64,000 nt of DNA from Isoetes taiwanensis (GCA_021234155.1 JAJEKV010000085.1:124001-188000), one strand, 5' to 3'; numbered from the stretch's first letter, positions 45,850-59,992 are shown. The notes: a model not told the origin generated them from the sequence alone. Numbers and translations: made by a program.

Positions 45850-47560
45850 AAAGGCTGGCGTGAAATAAATTTCGGAGGCTATAGTTTTAGGATTTTCATA
45901 CCATTGGAATCTTAATCGTAGTGATTTAGTAGGATACGAAGTGAAATGCAATTACCTTGAAATGACCATAATTTTATTTTCTAAAACATTAAAAAAAAAT
46001 ACTATTTATCTTGAAATGGCCATCATCTTTTTTGTACATCAATCATCTTATGTTGGCTTGGCATTTGTTTGGTAATTGTAATTGTAACTGGCTAGCTAAC
46101 AAACCACTTACTTACATTGAGTTAAAAATTCCATATAGCTAAAGAGTATAGAGGTAAAGGTTTTGAATTTTGATTAGTGTCATAATCCTGAAATGTCTAC
46201 AGAGCATGATAACGCCATACCATTTTTGTCTTTACCATGGGATATAATCATATTTGAGAAAATAGTACTCCCAAATACTTATGTGTGTCATTATGTTGCA
46301 TTCATGAAAACAATGCTATACGAGGATTTAGACATTGCCAAAAGTACTACCCAAGTACTTTGTGATTAACATCTATCGCCATATGCACTACACAAATTCT
46401 TAAATGGGCAAAATTCATCATCTTTCAAAAAAAAGCTGAATTTAAATTATTGCTAAAATACTGATACCCATATTACAATATAGTGCCACTAAAATCATCA
46501 CTGCCCTTTAGATATGCATCAAATATTGTGACATGGTCTAGGAACCATATCAACATGAACTGAATTATATAGATGTCTATTTTTTTACTATAGAAATGGT
46601 TGCATATTAAACGAGCGTGTTGCAACACCCATTTGAAGATTCCCTTTTGAAAAATATATTGACCATTTGAAATGGCCCTTTTAGGGATTGTGTCCAATCA
46701 TGGTGATTACAATTTAATATGTTCTATTTTAGTTAAAATTTAGTTTTCTACCACTGGCTCACATATCAACCACTTGAAATGACACTTTTAGGGATTAAGT
46801 CCTTCAGTATATGCTGCCATTAGATCATTCTGAATACATGTCAAAAATAGGTTAAATTTGTAACATATCACACGTTAAATTATAAACATTAAACAAAGAA
46901 CGCAATAAATTTATTGTCAGGAGATCTCTAGCTTACTTATAAAGTTTTCAATTCAAGGTTAAAGTGGATTTATCACATATGCTTTGCAATAGATAGTGAA
47001 GGATATTTGTATAGAAATACATAGAAAAGATGAGGTGGCGTGTGAGGCAAAGTTTTAGGGATTTAGGGTTATTTTTTTTATGCATATCTCGAGGATTTCA
47101 AGTATGCCGGATTTAGAAAGGAAGAGTCGAGTTTAAAAAGGAAGAGACGACTTTAGGTTTTGGAAGGCTGGTGGATGCCAGTTTGATCTTCGCAGTTGCT
47201 ACTTGGAGGTGGCTGCTTGTTGCTTTAACCCGCCTGTTTTATCCGCTTTTTTGAAGCAACCAGCTCCGACCGAGCTTTTGAAAGCGGGATGGTGCTGCTG
47301 GGGTTCAAAAGGCCGGGTTCAAAAAATGCATGTTTAATATGAAGAAGGCCAAGCTCAGACCATTTTTCTGCTTCTCTCTCTAGCGCCTCTCTCTCTAAGC
47401 GCTAGAGAACGATCCATATCGAAATTAGTGACAACAGATTTGATGTAGATCATGTTGTGGAGCAGATAGTTCTAGAATATTCTAGATGCTCATAGATAAG
47501 CACCTCAGTCTAAAAATAAAAAGTTTTTTTTAGGGTGTTCTAAAATGTTTTAAGATTATG
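45850..47560. other. No gene identified
   Basis: AT-rich sequence. A phrase near 46620-46690 recurs weakly at 46770-46800 (TTTGAAATG, CTTTTAGGGATT), a small dispersed duplication. Nothing coding was recognised. Confidence 0.45.
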
Positions 47561-47564
47561 TGTG

Positions 47565-48010
47565 ATACTTTAGAATTGACAATAAGTGTGAGTCAGCTTC
47601 TCATGGGTGAGACTTTGGAATTGATAGTAGGTGTGTGTAAGCTCCCAATGGGTAATATTTTGGAATTGGTAGCAGGTGTTAATATCAGGTGTGTGCAAGC
47701 TCCACATGGATGATACCTTGAAATTATAGTAGGTGTGAGACAGCTCCTCATGTGTGCTACTTTCAAATTGGCAGTAGGTGTGAGCTAGCTTTTCATGGAT
47801 GATACTTTGGAATTGGTAGTAAGTGTGAGTAAGCTTCCAATGGGAGATACTTTGGAATTGATAGCAGGTGTTGGTAGTAGGGGTATACAAGCTCCACATG
47901 GGTGATACTTTGAAATTGTAGTAGGCGTGAGTCAGCTCCTCATATCTGCTATTTTCAAATTGGCAATAAGTGTGAGTAAGCTCCTAATGGGTGATACTTT
48001 GGAATTGACA
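47565..48010 (+). repeat. Minisatellite of about 47 bp with higher-order pattern
   Basis: Around nine diverged units of the type GATACTTTGGAATTG, TAGTAGGTGTGAG, AGCTCC. A block of about 190 bp with variants CTTGAAATTATAGTAGG and TTTCAAATTGGCA (47697-47795) recurs at 47888-47975, so units are arranged in a higher-order repeat. The minus ORF 47570-47899 is a product of the repeat. Confidence 0.85.
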
Positions 48011-48099
48011 TCCTAAGGAAATGGCAAGAATAATATATGTCTGTATGCATGGGCGTGCATTTGTCCAAGTCGAGGCTGAGGCCAAGGAATAATGTAATA

Positions 48100-48180
48100 G
48101 TAGATAGATAAATAGACGGCTAGATAATATTATTTTAACATCCATAGGGCCAAGAGACAAAAGTACAAGAACCGTATAGT
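48100..48180 (-). mobile_element. Possible LINE 3' end remnant
   Basis: On minus it reads GGCCCTATGGATGTTAAAAT followed by a TATC-rich tail, similar to the ends at 10888, 43613 and 62905. Only the 3' end is recognisable. Confidence 0.4.
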
Positions 48181-49735
48181 GCGATGAAAAAGTCTCTTAT
48201 AAATTAACTGAGGGCCTAACAAAATTAACTTATGTTGAACTTGGGTGTGAAAGTATCCTATTTATAAAATGAAAAAGTTGGGAGAACTTTCTTCCCCTGT
48301 CCATGAAGGCAAGATTCCAAAGTTTCTAGCCAGTGCTCAACTAACCATCAGAGATCACTTTTGTGGGGCTAGACACTGATGGGAAAATTACCAAGTGCGT
48401 AATGCAAGGATTTGAAGGAGTCTTTCCTTGCCATGTAGAGGTTACAACTTGGTTGGAACCTCGGTTTGAACTCTGGCTAGGGGAACTATGAGTTGTATAT
48501 GTCCAGCTCCAGAGCTATATACCATGGTTGCATCAACTGCAAAAAAATATAATACTTGGTAGCTCCGTGGAACATCTCTCTTTCTGCACCAATGCAAAAT
48601 ACAAATCTCTATAACTCTGCTAAAGATAGTTGCTACTTTGTAGCTTAAGTATGAAACACACCAATGCAACACAAGCAAATCTAAATTTTAATCTTTGTCT
48701 AAGTACCAAAATTAAGAAGAAGAAGAAGAAGGAACATCATTGAAATATTTGGATTCGAAATTCTAGAGCAATAGTCTTGACCATAATTGCTTCTTAAATC
48801 CAAGTTATAGCTTTCCCTGAACAATGACAATCAAGCCTAAGCTTAAGTCCAAGCATAGTATCCAACACAAAAGAACGTTCACTTGGAAATAAATAATAAC
48901 AAAAAATATACCAAGTCAAGTCACAGAAGAACTTTCCGCTCAAGAAAAAATATTTTTTGCGAAATGCACAACGTAGAGCCCAGATCTAGAAGACAGGAAA
49001 AAGACACGAGAAATTGCAATGAGACTAAAATTGAAATAAGTCCAATTCTGAGGAAGTCCCAGAGTACTTGTAGTTTAGCCGTATTATATCCCGAGTACTG
49101 CTAGTTCACGACTAACTCTTGGTCGTGTCAAATCATATCTCCATGTCCATTTTAGCTCATTTTTTAATTTGCGTGGTTGTAATCTAAGGTATAGAGATCT
49201 AATAGTGTTAACATATACCACCTCAGACTTAGCCGAGTTAGAACTGGTAAGCGGATAGGCTAGAATTGCAGAAAGAAAACAGAAAAGCCCAATGAAACCC
49301 CTTCATCTGACACATGTAACAATGTTGTTTTACGACTAGAGAAAAGTATCCTATTACAATCGTGTGTTCTCATTGTTTCTTGACTATCAACTAAACCTTG
49401 ACTTGGACATATCACTAAAACCAAACCACAATTCGACAACTATTTTGGCAATCGAAAACCTCAAGATTGAAAAGAAACAAACTTCTCACAACGTAAAAAC
49501 CGCCTACTCTACTTTCAGCCTAATCTGCCAATCATATCTCGCCACCTAGCAGAGATTCAATCCAAGAAAATCGACCAGACAATTTTTACTCTCTTTTCTG
49601 ATTTTTCTACCCTGTGATTCCGGCAATTGCATGTTTTTACCCTTCTTTCTTTAGTGTGTTCTTGCAAGATCAAATCAAGGCCATCAGACAAGATCTGATC
49701 AGCGGCTGAAAGTAGAATAGTCGATTTTATGTTAG
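48181..49735. other. No gene identified
   Basis: No ORF with a recognisable domain, no repeat ends and no RNA genes that I can support. Confidence 0.4.
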
Positions 49736-49737
49736 GT

Positions 49738-50765
49738 GAAAGCCCCTCTGGGCTTGATTCTGGAGGGTCAAGCAGGCCTCCGCAGCAGGTCTCCGCACTC
49801 CGCACGTCAGCCAGCTTTCCCCTCTGAAATCAAGCCCGGAGGGGCTTTCTCTTATATAGGACAATATACAAGACGAACCTAGATGGATATAAAGTTTTCT
49901 CGCCCTTTTGAAATTCTCCATCATAATAAAACAAAGAAGAATGCTCAAGAAGAATGATGCCATGGCAAACCTTAAGTTGAGATTCCACTGGCGTCAATTG
50001 ATCCCTGAAAGTTGAACCAATTATGTTGGATGATTTCATGCTTCTCTTGTTTTTTGTGATTCCACTATCAGATGTGATTGAGCATCAGATTTTGCTTCAA
50101 GAGATGAGCATCAGATTTTGCTTCAAGAGATGACGTGTCGACCAATTATGTTGGACGATTTCATGCTTCTCTTGTTTTTTGTGATTCCACTATCAGAAGT
50201 GATTGAGCATCAGATTTTGCTTCAAGAGATGAGCATCAGATTTTGCTTCAAAAGATGATGTGGATGCTTGTGAAGGCCTGCTTAACCCTCCGGAATCAAG
50301 CCCGGAGGGGCTTTCTCTTATACAGGACAATATACAATATCACAGTTGGGTCGCTTGTATTTCCGGTGGTGCATTCTCAGGCATCCACGTCGCCCCTTCC
50401 GATTTCAAGGAATCAAATTTCCATTCTTCATGCTTCAAAGACCAATTCATAGCAAATTTTCATCATAGGATCTTGATATTGTAATATACAAGAATCCAAT
50501 CCCATTGTGCTACCCTTATACAAGACGAACCTAGACGAATATAAAGTTTTCTAGCACTTGAAATCCTCCATCGTAATAAAACAAAGAAGAATGCTCAAGA
50601 AGAATGGTGGCATGGCAAACCTTAGGTTGAGATTCTATTGGCGTCAATTGATCCCTGAAAGTTGAAAGTCAACCAATTGTGTTGAACAATTTCATACTTC
50701 TCTTGTTTTTTGTGATTCCACTAGCAGAAGTGATTTAGCATCAGATTTTGCTTCAAGAGATGATG
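49738..50765. repeat. Local duplications with inverted AAGCCC blocks
   Basis: A segment with ACAAGACGAACCTAGA, AAAGAAGAATGCTCAAGAAG and GGCGTCAATTGATCCCTG occurs at about 49868-50110 and again at 50519-50765. A part (TTTCATGCTTCTCTTG to GCATCAGATTTTGCTTC) is also tandemly duplicated at 50035-50250. GAAAGCCCCTCTGGGCTTGA (49738) is the inverse of a block at 49822-49848, which also appears at 50291. Probably a decayed hairpin-type element plus tandem duplication. Confidence 0.65.
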
Positions 50766-50799
50766 TGGATGCTACAAACAGCTGCTTATCAAGAGGTTC

Positions 50800-52250
50800 C
50801 CCCGTCTTTTTATAGCAGTTACGATTACCCCTCTCCAGATCTTGACACGAATCGGACCAACAAAATAGATTTCTTGTGGGAGAACTACCTTCGCCATAGT
50901 GGATTCCATACATCCATTCCATACATCCAGATAATCACCTAATGCCGAAATGTCACCTCTAGTGGTCCTTCGGGCCACATTCCACTTGACTCTGTCACTT
51001 AACAAACCAGTTGCGGTTCCACTTGAGGCAATTGGCAATTAACAAAACACTCAGTCTCAAAGCTAAACGCTGCAAAAACTCTCTGAGTCTAAAGGTACAG
51101 GCGTTTAGGATGGTTCAAACTACCAACTTTGGATCTGAAGCCAGTTGTTCGTATTTCTTCAGCTCATGGTCAGATTTTCAAATCCCATTTTCAGGTTAAC
51201 GCTGCTTAGTGAAATCGTAGATGATAGAAGCGGGATGGAGGTTAAGCAATTGCAGAGAACTACCATTACCACAAGTAATGAAAGCCAACTGGGTGAAAAT
51301 TGGCAAAGCTAGCAAAACTCAGGGCCAGATTTGACTAGAGAAGTCAAGGGCCTGTTACTTTGCTCAAGCCCAATCCTATGATGGCACGCCTTAACTGGCA
51401 CCTTTGCTCTGATTCCACAAACCAGTGCTGGCAATTAACAAAACACATTTTGAAACTAAAACACTCTAGAACGCTGCCACTTAACTTCCAAGCCTTCGAT
51501 TTAAATGACACAGATGATGTCCCCTGACCTTTTCAAAATAGTTGACTAGCTGCTGCAGGATTTCGACCACGTCCTCAGCATCGATCTACCATCGCCGTAG
51601 ATCTATGACACATAAAAAAATTGATAACTGCAGTGCCACTTCATGCCCCATCGCAGTTATGCGCTCAAAATAGAGAGCAGAAATTGAGTTTTTACAGCAA
51701 GCTTCCACTATGAGGGCCAGACTCCACATGCAGCAGTGGCTTTCAATCACTGTAGACAGAAGAGTTCAGAATTCTAGCCACCATTCGTCACAACGTAGAT
51801 TGCCTTGCTCCCTGCTCTTGGTCTGCTGCACTCCCCACCTAAGTTCCCCTATTCTTTTCCTTACATCTATGCAGCAGTCTCTTGAAATCTTGCGACAGTT
51901 GTGTATACATTATGGATGGGTTTTGTGCCTAACTTTCTGACTACACCTATTTGGATCCCGTACCTATTTAGTGCGGGGCTGGGATCCAATCTCTGTACAA
52001 ATACAAGCAACAATTTTTTGGGAGATAAATGATAATATGTTGAAAATGTCACCACAAAAATGATATTTCGTTTTGATAGTGGTTCAGTGCAGTGCTCCAT
52101 TTCAATTCTGTTCCATCTTATGCACTTTAAAGTCTCTGATCTGAAAAATAGGTTGCAGTAAGTCAATAACTAGCTGGCCAAATGATCAAAACACCCGCTT
52201 TCACCCCATACTTGGATGAGGCAGTACCTCTTCATGCCATAAAACTTTAT
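50800..52250. other. No gene identified downstream of oligopeptidase
   Basis: Holds the expected 3' UTR region of the oligopeptidase gene near 52100-52250. A TTAACAAAAC-containing phrase recurs near 51040 and 51435. No other gene seen. Confidence 0.4.
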
Positions 52251-55200
52251 CTATGCAGCTGCGACATGCAGTAGTCCATTATGCCTGAGAAGGGCATCTG
52301 TTGATGGTTCTCTCCCACGAAAATCTTTAAATACCTGCAAAGTATATCGAAACGAGATCAAGTCTTACAACTCTACTATTTTGCTACCACATTATCCTCG
52401 AAGTAGGTACTAAACAATCTAAGCCTTAAAAGTCCTTTGATTATCATCCAGGCATCCAAAGAGCATTATCCTTTACCTCCATGGGTGGTCGACCACCTCC
52501 AAGACCAAGAATAGTTTCTCGAAACCTCTTTCCTGTCTCTTTTATAGCCTACAAAAATGCCATTATTTGACTTGTAAATCCACTACAATATTGTTCTTAA
52601 CAGTTACAGTGATTATCGATACGTACATCTCTATTCTCAAGCCCTGCCTCCTCAAAGGCTGCAAATGCATCAGCTGAAAGGACTTCGGCCCACTGACCAA
52701 TAACAAGAAGTTTTTAAGAATGACAAGATGCCACTCGAATCTTAGACAAATGTACCTTCCTTACCTTGTAGCTATAGTATCCTGCAGAATATTCGGCTGC
52801 ATCAAAGCATGTTGTTACAAGTTATTTCTCGAGATATATAGCTAAGCTAAAAGAAAAATAACCTACATGATGTAAATATATGCAGAAAACTGCACAAAAA
52901 TCTATCTTCTGGCAATGGTGGTATGACTTGCGTTTTTTCTGCCACCCTTCTGTTCACATCATAGACCGTTTCACTCCCACCAGGCACAAACTTTGAATGC
53001 AACTCCAAATCAACAGTTGCAAAATGTATCTGCTTGGAGGCAATGAGTATCAATTACAATTGACTCCAAAATGACAGCTTTAAGCTTGTAGTTGTAACTA
53101 GAAAAAACATTTACTGGTAAAAAGGATTAACCTGGCGTAGCATCATGGAACCGGCGCGGAATGTGCGAGCAGCTTTGAGCTTGGAAAACACTTCCTCAGG
53201 CAAGGGCTCTCCAGTTTTATAGTGTTTTGCAATACCAAGTAATGTTTCCCTGAAAAAATAGCCAGTAATGTTTTACCAGTAATGTTTTGCAATAACAAGT
53301 AATTTCATTGATTTTAAACTATATGGATGTCGTGTATATCAAGTTCCTGAGCAGTATGCTTTGATATTTTAAACTACTGCAGCTTATTATGCTATGAAAA
53401 TTATAAAATGACCAATCACGAGCATGGGTACTGCCTAGAAATGCTACGCAGATACGAATTTTAGCTATTACAAGGATTAAAATAGGAAATTTTAACTATG
53501 TTCTTTTCTGGCAACGAATTACTAGTATGCTTTGCATCATAAGCTAAGGAATCAGACTGAACCTCTTGAAAAAATAGATGCTCCTGCTGCTAAAGCCAAT
53601 TCTCATCATGATTCACAGAAGTCCATTTCAGGAAAAGATTGGCCAGGAAAACATTGAAGCATAATAAGCTAACCGTTGAAAGCATTCGAACCATTTTCTT
53701 GAGGCCAATTTGTTTAATCCAACCAAACTATGATGCGGGGGGCAAGGAGAAAGCAGTAATACACAAAACACATTGCCAGCTATGCATTGCTCTGTGGTTT
53801 GATCATAAGAGTCATACTTGTGGTAACACCAATTCTCCATGAATTGTGAGGGAAGCTCCACAGCATCCCACTCAACACCTTGGATACCAGCGACCAGCCC
53901 TTCATCTTGCTTAGTTAACATATGCTGCAATGCATGTCCAAATTCATGGAACACAGTCTCAACCTGCACAGAGAAACCCATGTTGGTGAAAACAAAGATG
54001 CTGAGGATTTTCCATAAACTGAATGAAATCTGACCTCTCGAAATGTCATTAAGCTAGGTTCATCACCCACTGGGGGTGTCTGATTGCAGACCATATGTGC
54101 CACTGGTAACCGCACGAGACTATTCGCTGGAGCAAGCAGCCGACTACGACCAACAACAGAGTCCATCCAAGCACCACCACGTTTTTCAGCTGGCCTCGAG
54201 TATGGATCAAAATAGAAGTACGCCAATGGATTTCCTTCTTCATCCATAACTTTAAAAAATTGGACATCTTCATGCCACACCTAGACAGCAAGATGTTTTT
54301 ATAGAAGTAATCAAAACATATAAGACTGCAAAAATCTGCCTGCACAAAAACTTACTGGTGCTAGGCCATTTGCCCTATCTATCTTGACCCCAAACAATGT
54401 ATTGGCCAAACTAAATAAACCCTCCATGACCTTGGGCAACGAAAAGAATGGCCGTAATTCTTCCTAAGAAAAAACCAAGAAACAGTCAATCAAGTAGGTA
54501 AATCATCAAAAAATATCATAGGACACAATAATTAATCATAAACAACACATTGGTAGATAATTCACCTCATTGACATCGTATTTTGCTTCACGTAGCCTTT
54601 CACTCCAGAAAGTAACATCCCACAAGCACATATCATCCCCCTCAGGAGCACCCTGTTGTCTAGCAAATTCTTTCAGTTCTTCCAGATCTGCAACAAAGGT
54701 GTACTGTCACTTTCTGATGTTTCACTTTCTTAGATTTGGTTCCACTATAGTGCTTTTATGTATGTTGAGAAGATAATATAGATGGTCTAAGGAAGATTTT
54801 TCATATTATTAAAGACAACTACCTTTGACAGCTGCGTCCCATGAAGTAATACGAAGCTTTTCCAGTAGCTGGTCTGCCTTCTCTAAGGTTGCCATTTTTT
54901 GTGCCATACTCACCTGGAAGTAGCAACAGCAATATTGGAGAAAACAAATACTTAAAGTCATCCACAACTACTAAGAAAGAAATTGTAATGTTACCTCCGC
55001 ATGATTTTTATAACCAAGTAGTTTAGCCTTTTCTAATCGAAGTTCTAGAATCTTATTTATATTTGGTGTATTATCAAAATCTCCAGTCGATGCCACAGAT
55101 ATGTATGCACGATACAATTCTTCTCGTAAGGCTCGATTCTTTAGATGCTTCATTGCGGGCATATAGCTTGGGACATCTAGACCAATAATCCATGGTCCAT

Positions 55201-56852
55201 TCTCCGCAGTAGCATTTTCATGTCCCTTCATTTACAATAAAGACTGTCAATGAAATAGCTTCGAAAAGAATGTCATGAGGAAGGTACCTTAGAAACAGCC
55301 TTTTGTGCAGCAAGGCCTAAAGCAGTTGGTGGAAGACCGTCAATTTCATTACGGTCTGTTATCAGCTTTTCGTACTTCTTCGTCGAGTCAAGTACATTTT
55401 CACTGAACTTCAGTGACAGTTGTTCTATTTCCTGCATTATGTAATCACCTAAGATTATTTCTCTTAATTAACTTATGCTACTTTTCCTCTGCAGAAATAC
55501 ATGAAAAGCACCAAAGAACATCACATGCAAGGATCTCATTGAAATGCATAATGTTATGAAACTTAAATGCCATGCAAAATCAAACTTCCAAATTATTGTG
55601 AGACTTGGACTTGGACTTTCGGTTGCATATTTTTGCCCCATCTAATTTTTCTGTTTAAGATAAATGGCATTGTTTCCAAGCAAATTATACTAATATGAGA
55701 TCTACCAAAACTTATGTAATTCACATGCGTTTAGAAGTATCAGTAGCTAAGAAGCAAACATATTTAGAGTACCTGTTGAATTTCATTAAACCGTCTCTTC
55801 TTTTCACCATCTAATGCAACACCATTTAATTCGGCCTCCTTTAACTGTCCTGATATGTGAGTTGAACGATTTAAATTAAGCATACATGGAATGCTGAATA
55901 GAAATTCGGTTCCAATCTTGCAGTTTCAGTTACCTTCAACAACCCGTTTTTGAGCCTCATTTAGTGTCTCCCAAAGAGGCCCGCCTTGTATAGCTTTCAG
56001 AGCATCATAAAGTGCTCTGCTTTGTCCAACTCGTAACAGAAATGCAACTTTTTCTGGCTGTAAATTTAGATATGTCAGATACTGGGCCATTGCAGATGCA
56101 CCTCCCAATGCTGGTTTTTATTGCTCCATACCTACCCCCTTATCATTCAAGGATTTGTCCATAGTTTAAGGTTTTCTTTCATGAGTTTTTCTTTTCTAAG
56201 GCATAACCAATAATTTCTTACGTAAAGACAAGTCAACTTATCGATAATCAACTGCCCACGATGCTAGAAATTTGTGAAATTATCTTTACCTGCACTTCCT
56301 CTAGAGCTGCACGAATGTCAGGGGAGTCCTTGACAGCCTTAAGGTGGTTTACAACCCCCCAAGCGACATTGACACGATCCTGAATTCTTTCTAAAGGATG
56401 AATAAGTTTTTCCCAAGAGGGATGAGCATTTTCTTCGAGAGAAACAAGGCTGTTTTCCTGCAGGCATAAGACTTGTCATATTGTTGAGAAGAGGGAAGCC
56501 ACATAGTCAGGTGTTTAGTGTTGTTAAATAAGAAAAAACAACGTACAAGATCCTTGAGAAGAGATCGAATGCCAGGGACAATATGGCGAGCCTCAACAGC
56601 GTCAAATCTGGGGAAAGGAAGCTCTGCAAGAAGGGGATTCTCGTTTTGGGCGGCCATCCGATCAGAAGGAGGTGCCGATGATGAGATTGAAGCTCTGGGC
56701 ACTACAGCAGGGCTCCGTGGTGAGAGGGGGAATGCGATGCACCGTTGGTGCAGAGCACTAGGGTGTAAAACAAGCGCCCTGCTTTGGGTTCTTAAAAAAA
56801 GAAGAGAAGATTTTGGAAGTAACAGCAGACCCAAACTCTGTATCGCTGCCAT
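52251..56852 (-). CDS. Organellar oligopeptidase A, M3 family, 17 exons
   Basis: Exons as read on minus (high to low): 56547-56852, 56290-56457, 55934-56057, 55773-55849, 55288-55431, 54995-55225, 54823-54913, 54566-54687, 54356-54463, 54035-54280, 53818-53963, 53132-53249, 52867-53029, 52765-52796, 52627-52692, 52477-52548, 52251-52334. The sum is 2298 nt, a 765-aa protein with no frame break, close to Arabidopsis OOP/TOP proteins. Zinc motif HEFGH lies at residues 545-549 with the third ligand in GVEWD (Glu 570), followed by [11 protein letters not shown]-terminus AAGYYSYKW-type ([18 protein letters not shown]) and [16 protein letters not shown] are family hallmarks. Residues 1-60 are Ser/Arg/Ala-rich with few acids, a likely dual mitochondrion/chloroplast transit peptide. 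The family degrades cleaved targeting peptides and other short peptides. Intact and probably functional. Confidence 0.95.
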
Positions 56853-56903
56853 AGCCCCTCTAAGCCTTGTGGATAAATTCTGTGTATATACGTTCGGTGA
56901 AAA

Positions 56904-56923
56904 TAGATAGATAGATAGATAAA
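56904..56923 (+). repeat. Short GATA microsatellite 5' of oligopeptidase
   Basis: About five GATA units lie about 55 bp upstream of the start codon, in the probable 5' UTR. The duplicate at 60.5 kb has the same array expanded to about 150 bp. Confidence 0.85.
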
Positions 56924-56939
56924 TAATTTTTTTTTTATG

Positions 56940-57256
56940 CCACATTCCCATCATCCATGAGGACCACTCCCCTCCTATAGGTATTTGTACTCAGGTGGAT
57001 GAGGTTGCCTTCGGTTAACCCACGGGCAACACCATCCACAAGGGGCGTTATCGGGTGACCTCTAACACCCAGGTGGCTACTAGGCGTAACTCACCACTTG
57101 GTGGAAATTCTGCCATATGGAAGATGAGGTGAAACTACCCACTCTGAGGTTACCTAAAAGAAACAAAGTGGTAATTTGTAGGAATCTCCACCAAATGGTG
57201 GTTTACTCCAAATGGTGGTGGACGTTAAAAAACTATTCTATTCTATTCTATTTTAT
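56940..57256 (+). mobile_element. SINE-like element with LINE-type 3' end
   Basis: A non-coding block of about 310 bp starting CATTCCCATCATCCATGAGG ends in GTGGACGTTAAAA (57218-57230) followed by a TATTC-repeat tail. The end motif is shared with the LINE ends at 10888 and 43613. The copy upstream of the duplicate (60665-60990) lacks the last about 50 bp. Whether there is a tRNA- or 5S-derived head is unclear; no clean A and B boxes seen. Confidence 0.45.
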
Positions 57257-58880
57257 TCCTTTGCACTTTTCTTTCTTGCTTCACTGCATATATAATCCAC
57301 AGTTAATTTTTTTGTCATTCTAATCAAAAACTAAATATTCTTTTCAATTGCACCCGAGTCCATATTTGTCAATTGCGAAACTAATTTTGGCGATGGCTAT
57401 GTCGGCTTCTACATCGATTTAGTTATTCATGTTCTAATTGTGATTTCTTTGGTGCAAGAACCAGTACTCTGCAAGCTAAAAGCTTTGGATATGTTCATGT
57501 TCCTCATGATCTTCGATTGCTGCTTCTCTGAAAATGAGATTAACAGGTAGCATTCAATGCCGGGATGGATGGAAGGATTTATTTTTCGAGTGGCAGAACT
57601 ATGGTGTCAGGTGAACAAAGAACGGTGTGTGCAAGCGATTCCACATTATACGATTCCCTGCACAAAATGGCTGCAAATCCGGCTCTGTAGTTTAAGATTG
57701 GAATGTAGGTAAGTTTGAATTTCTATTTGAGAGCTTATTGGATTGTGGTTGTGTGTTTAGGGTTTAACCATTTTGTGTTTGCTTCTACGTACTAACGTAC
57801 TAACGGCAGTTGATTGAAGCTTGGCCAGCTTTGCATTACTGCTGTGTTTCACATATTTTATTTTTTGGCATTTTGGAATATTCTCCTATATATCAAAACA
57901 TATATAAAGCATTCACTTTCATTCTATTCTTCAAGATTCCTTGATGCTCCATTGCATGCGTGCCAAATGTCAAAAAAAATTTTGGGGGAACATTTTTGCA
58001 TTTTTGCATTCTTGCATTTATTGAGGAGGAGCCACAGCCACGTGACTCCCCTCACCTGTGTCTTTCTTCCTCCTTCCTTCTGCGTCTACTCTGACCGAGC
58101 TATGGTGGAGCTAGCAGAAAATGCCAGCCAGGAAAAACGGAGCCGCCCTCTGGACCCTTTCCTTCTACCGAGTTTGTTTCCTTTGTCTTTGCCGGATCTG
58201 TCCTCCGCCACCTTGGTCTAGTTGGTTCTTCACGGGTCTCAATTCCTTTTTTTTCAGAAGTATGAGCAACATGATCGTGGCGGAAGTTGGTTATTCTCTT
58301 CTTAGCACAAATAGCTAGGTCTGCCAAAAGATGGCAAGGTTTGTCTTGAAACACTCGCTTAAGTTGCTTTGAGTAGAATCTTAAATACCGGTCCAGATAT
58401 GCTAAATCTTTTGTGAAGCCAAAACATGGAAGCGAAGAAATTGGAGTGTAAATCTCAAGGAAGATGCCGTTGAAGAAGAAAAAGAATGATGAAGCTGAAG
58501 CCGCTGGTGGGTGAGCTCTTTCTTATTGCAAATCGGTAGGTGCATCCTAGTAAAAATCGCATTTCCCCTTTCTCAGCACATTTTCTTGTTGGCGGCCAAG
58601 GCGCCAAACAGATACGAGATTTTGGCCGGAGCTTTACCCACATTCGGGGTTTTCCTTCATGGATGCAGGTCCTTGAGATAAGTTGCAATGTCATTTGGGG
58701 GTGAATCCCACTACAATCTGCCACTGATGATTGTGCATTCACGCAGGGCAGCTTCAATTCAGTGGGGCTAACGTCATGGGCTTCATTGTTCATGTTTTTC
58801 TCTTCCTTTTGTGCAGCATTTCAAGTTTTGTCTTTTCAAAGCTGCATTTTGATTGTTCTTTCTATTTTCTTACCATATAG
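57257..58880. other. Intergenic, probable upstream region of SLC35F5-like gene
   Basis: 57257-57880 is also present in the duplicate at 60990-61620. ORFs at 57814-58221 and 58100-58354 show no domain. Upstream exons of the SLC35F5-like gene should lie here; none could be assigned with confidence (a basic KKKKNDEAEA stretch near 58465 is a candidate at best). Confidence 0.4.
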
Positions 58881-58884
58881 TTTT

Positions 58885-59992
58885 CGAATTTGTTTCAGAA
58901 GATTTATGTGTGTAGCAGTGAAACAGTCTTGCATTTCGTACCCAAAAAGGGCGTTTTCTTCTTTCTTGGGGAAAGATTCACATATGTAAAGCTTCTGAGC
59001 GTTATTCTATGCATGGTTGGGACCATTATTGTTGCGTTTGGAGATACAAATAATAAGAAAACAGACGTTGCACCTCGTCCAATATTAGGGGATCTGATTT
59101 GTTTGCTCTCTGCTTTATTCTATGCTACATGTACGACTTTGATACGCAAAAAGTTTCCAAAGGATGAAGATAATGGAGAAGTGAGCACTGCTCTCTTCCT
59201 AGGTTATGTTGGACTTTTCAATGCACTATTATTTTTCCCCATTATTCTTATATTGTACTTCACACGAGTGGAACCATTTCACAGGCTTTCACCAAAACAG
59301 TTTGGCATCATCATTGCAAAAGGTATGCAAAAACACACTTGTTGTATTATAGGTACTTAATCTTTCTAATCGAATGTAGCTGGGTAGAAGTGTTTCTTTG
59401 GTTAATTCTCCACACATACCTCCGCCTTTTTCATCTATACAGAAATACCTGCTACAGAACTTGGGAAAAAACATGCTGCAATGAGGCCTTTCTCTGAGAA
59501 CCCTTAAAAATGGTTGGCTCACCGTTTTGCAGCTTCCCATCCTTTTTGTTCTTTGGACATGATCAGATTCAGGTCATAAAGCATGGCATAAGGCATGGCA
59601 AGAAAAATGAAGCAGTGATCTAGAGTGTCCCATCCCAGAGGTACACAAGATCACACGATAGAATCCTTGGCAGTAAGACACACACCCCTTCAATTTCACA
59701 TCCGAGCGAGTTCTCGTCATGTCGCTCAGGTTTGGCACTGCAAAGAATGCCAAACATTTTGAGAATACCATGATAAAGAAACACTGACAAACTTAAAGAG
59801 AGTAACTGGTTCTTTTATAGCATCTAGAACTTCGATGCATTTTCAAGGCATGCGACTCATAAGTGATTGTTGATTCTGTAGGCTTCTTCGATAATATCGT
59901 TAGTGACTATCTGTGGGCAAAATCAGTGCTTCTGACCACCCCAACAGTTGCAACGGCAGGATTGACGCTTCAAGTTCCCATAGCAGCTATAG

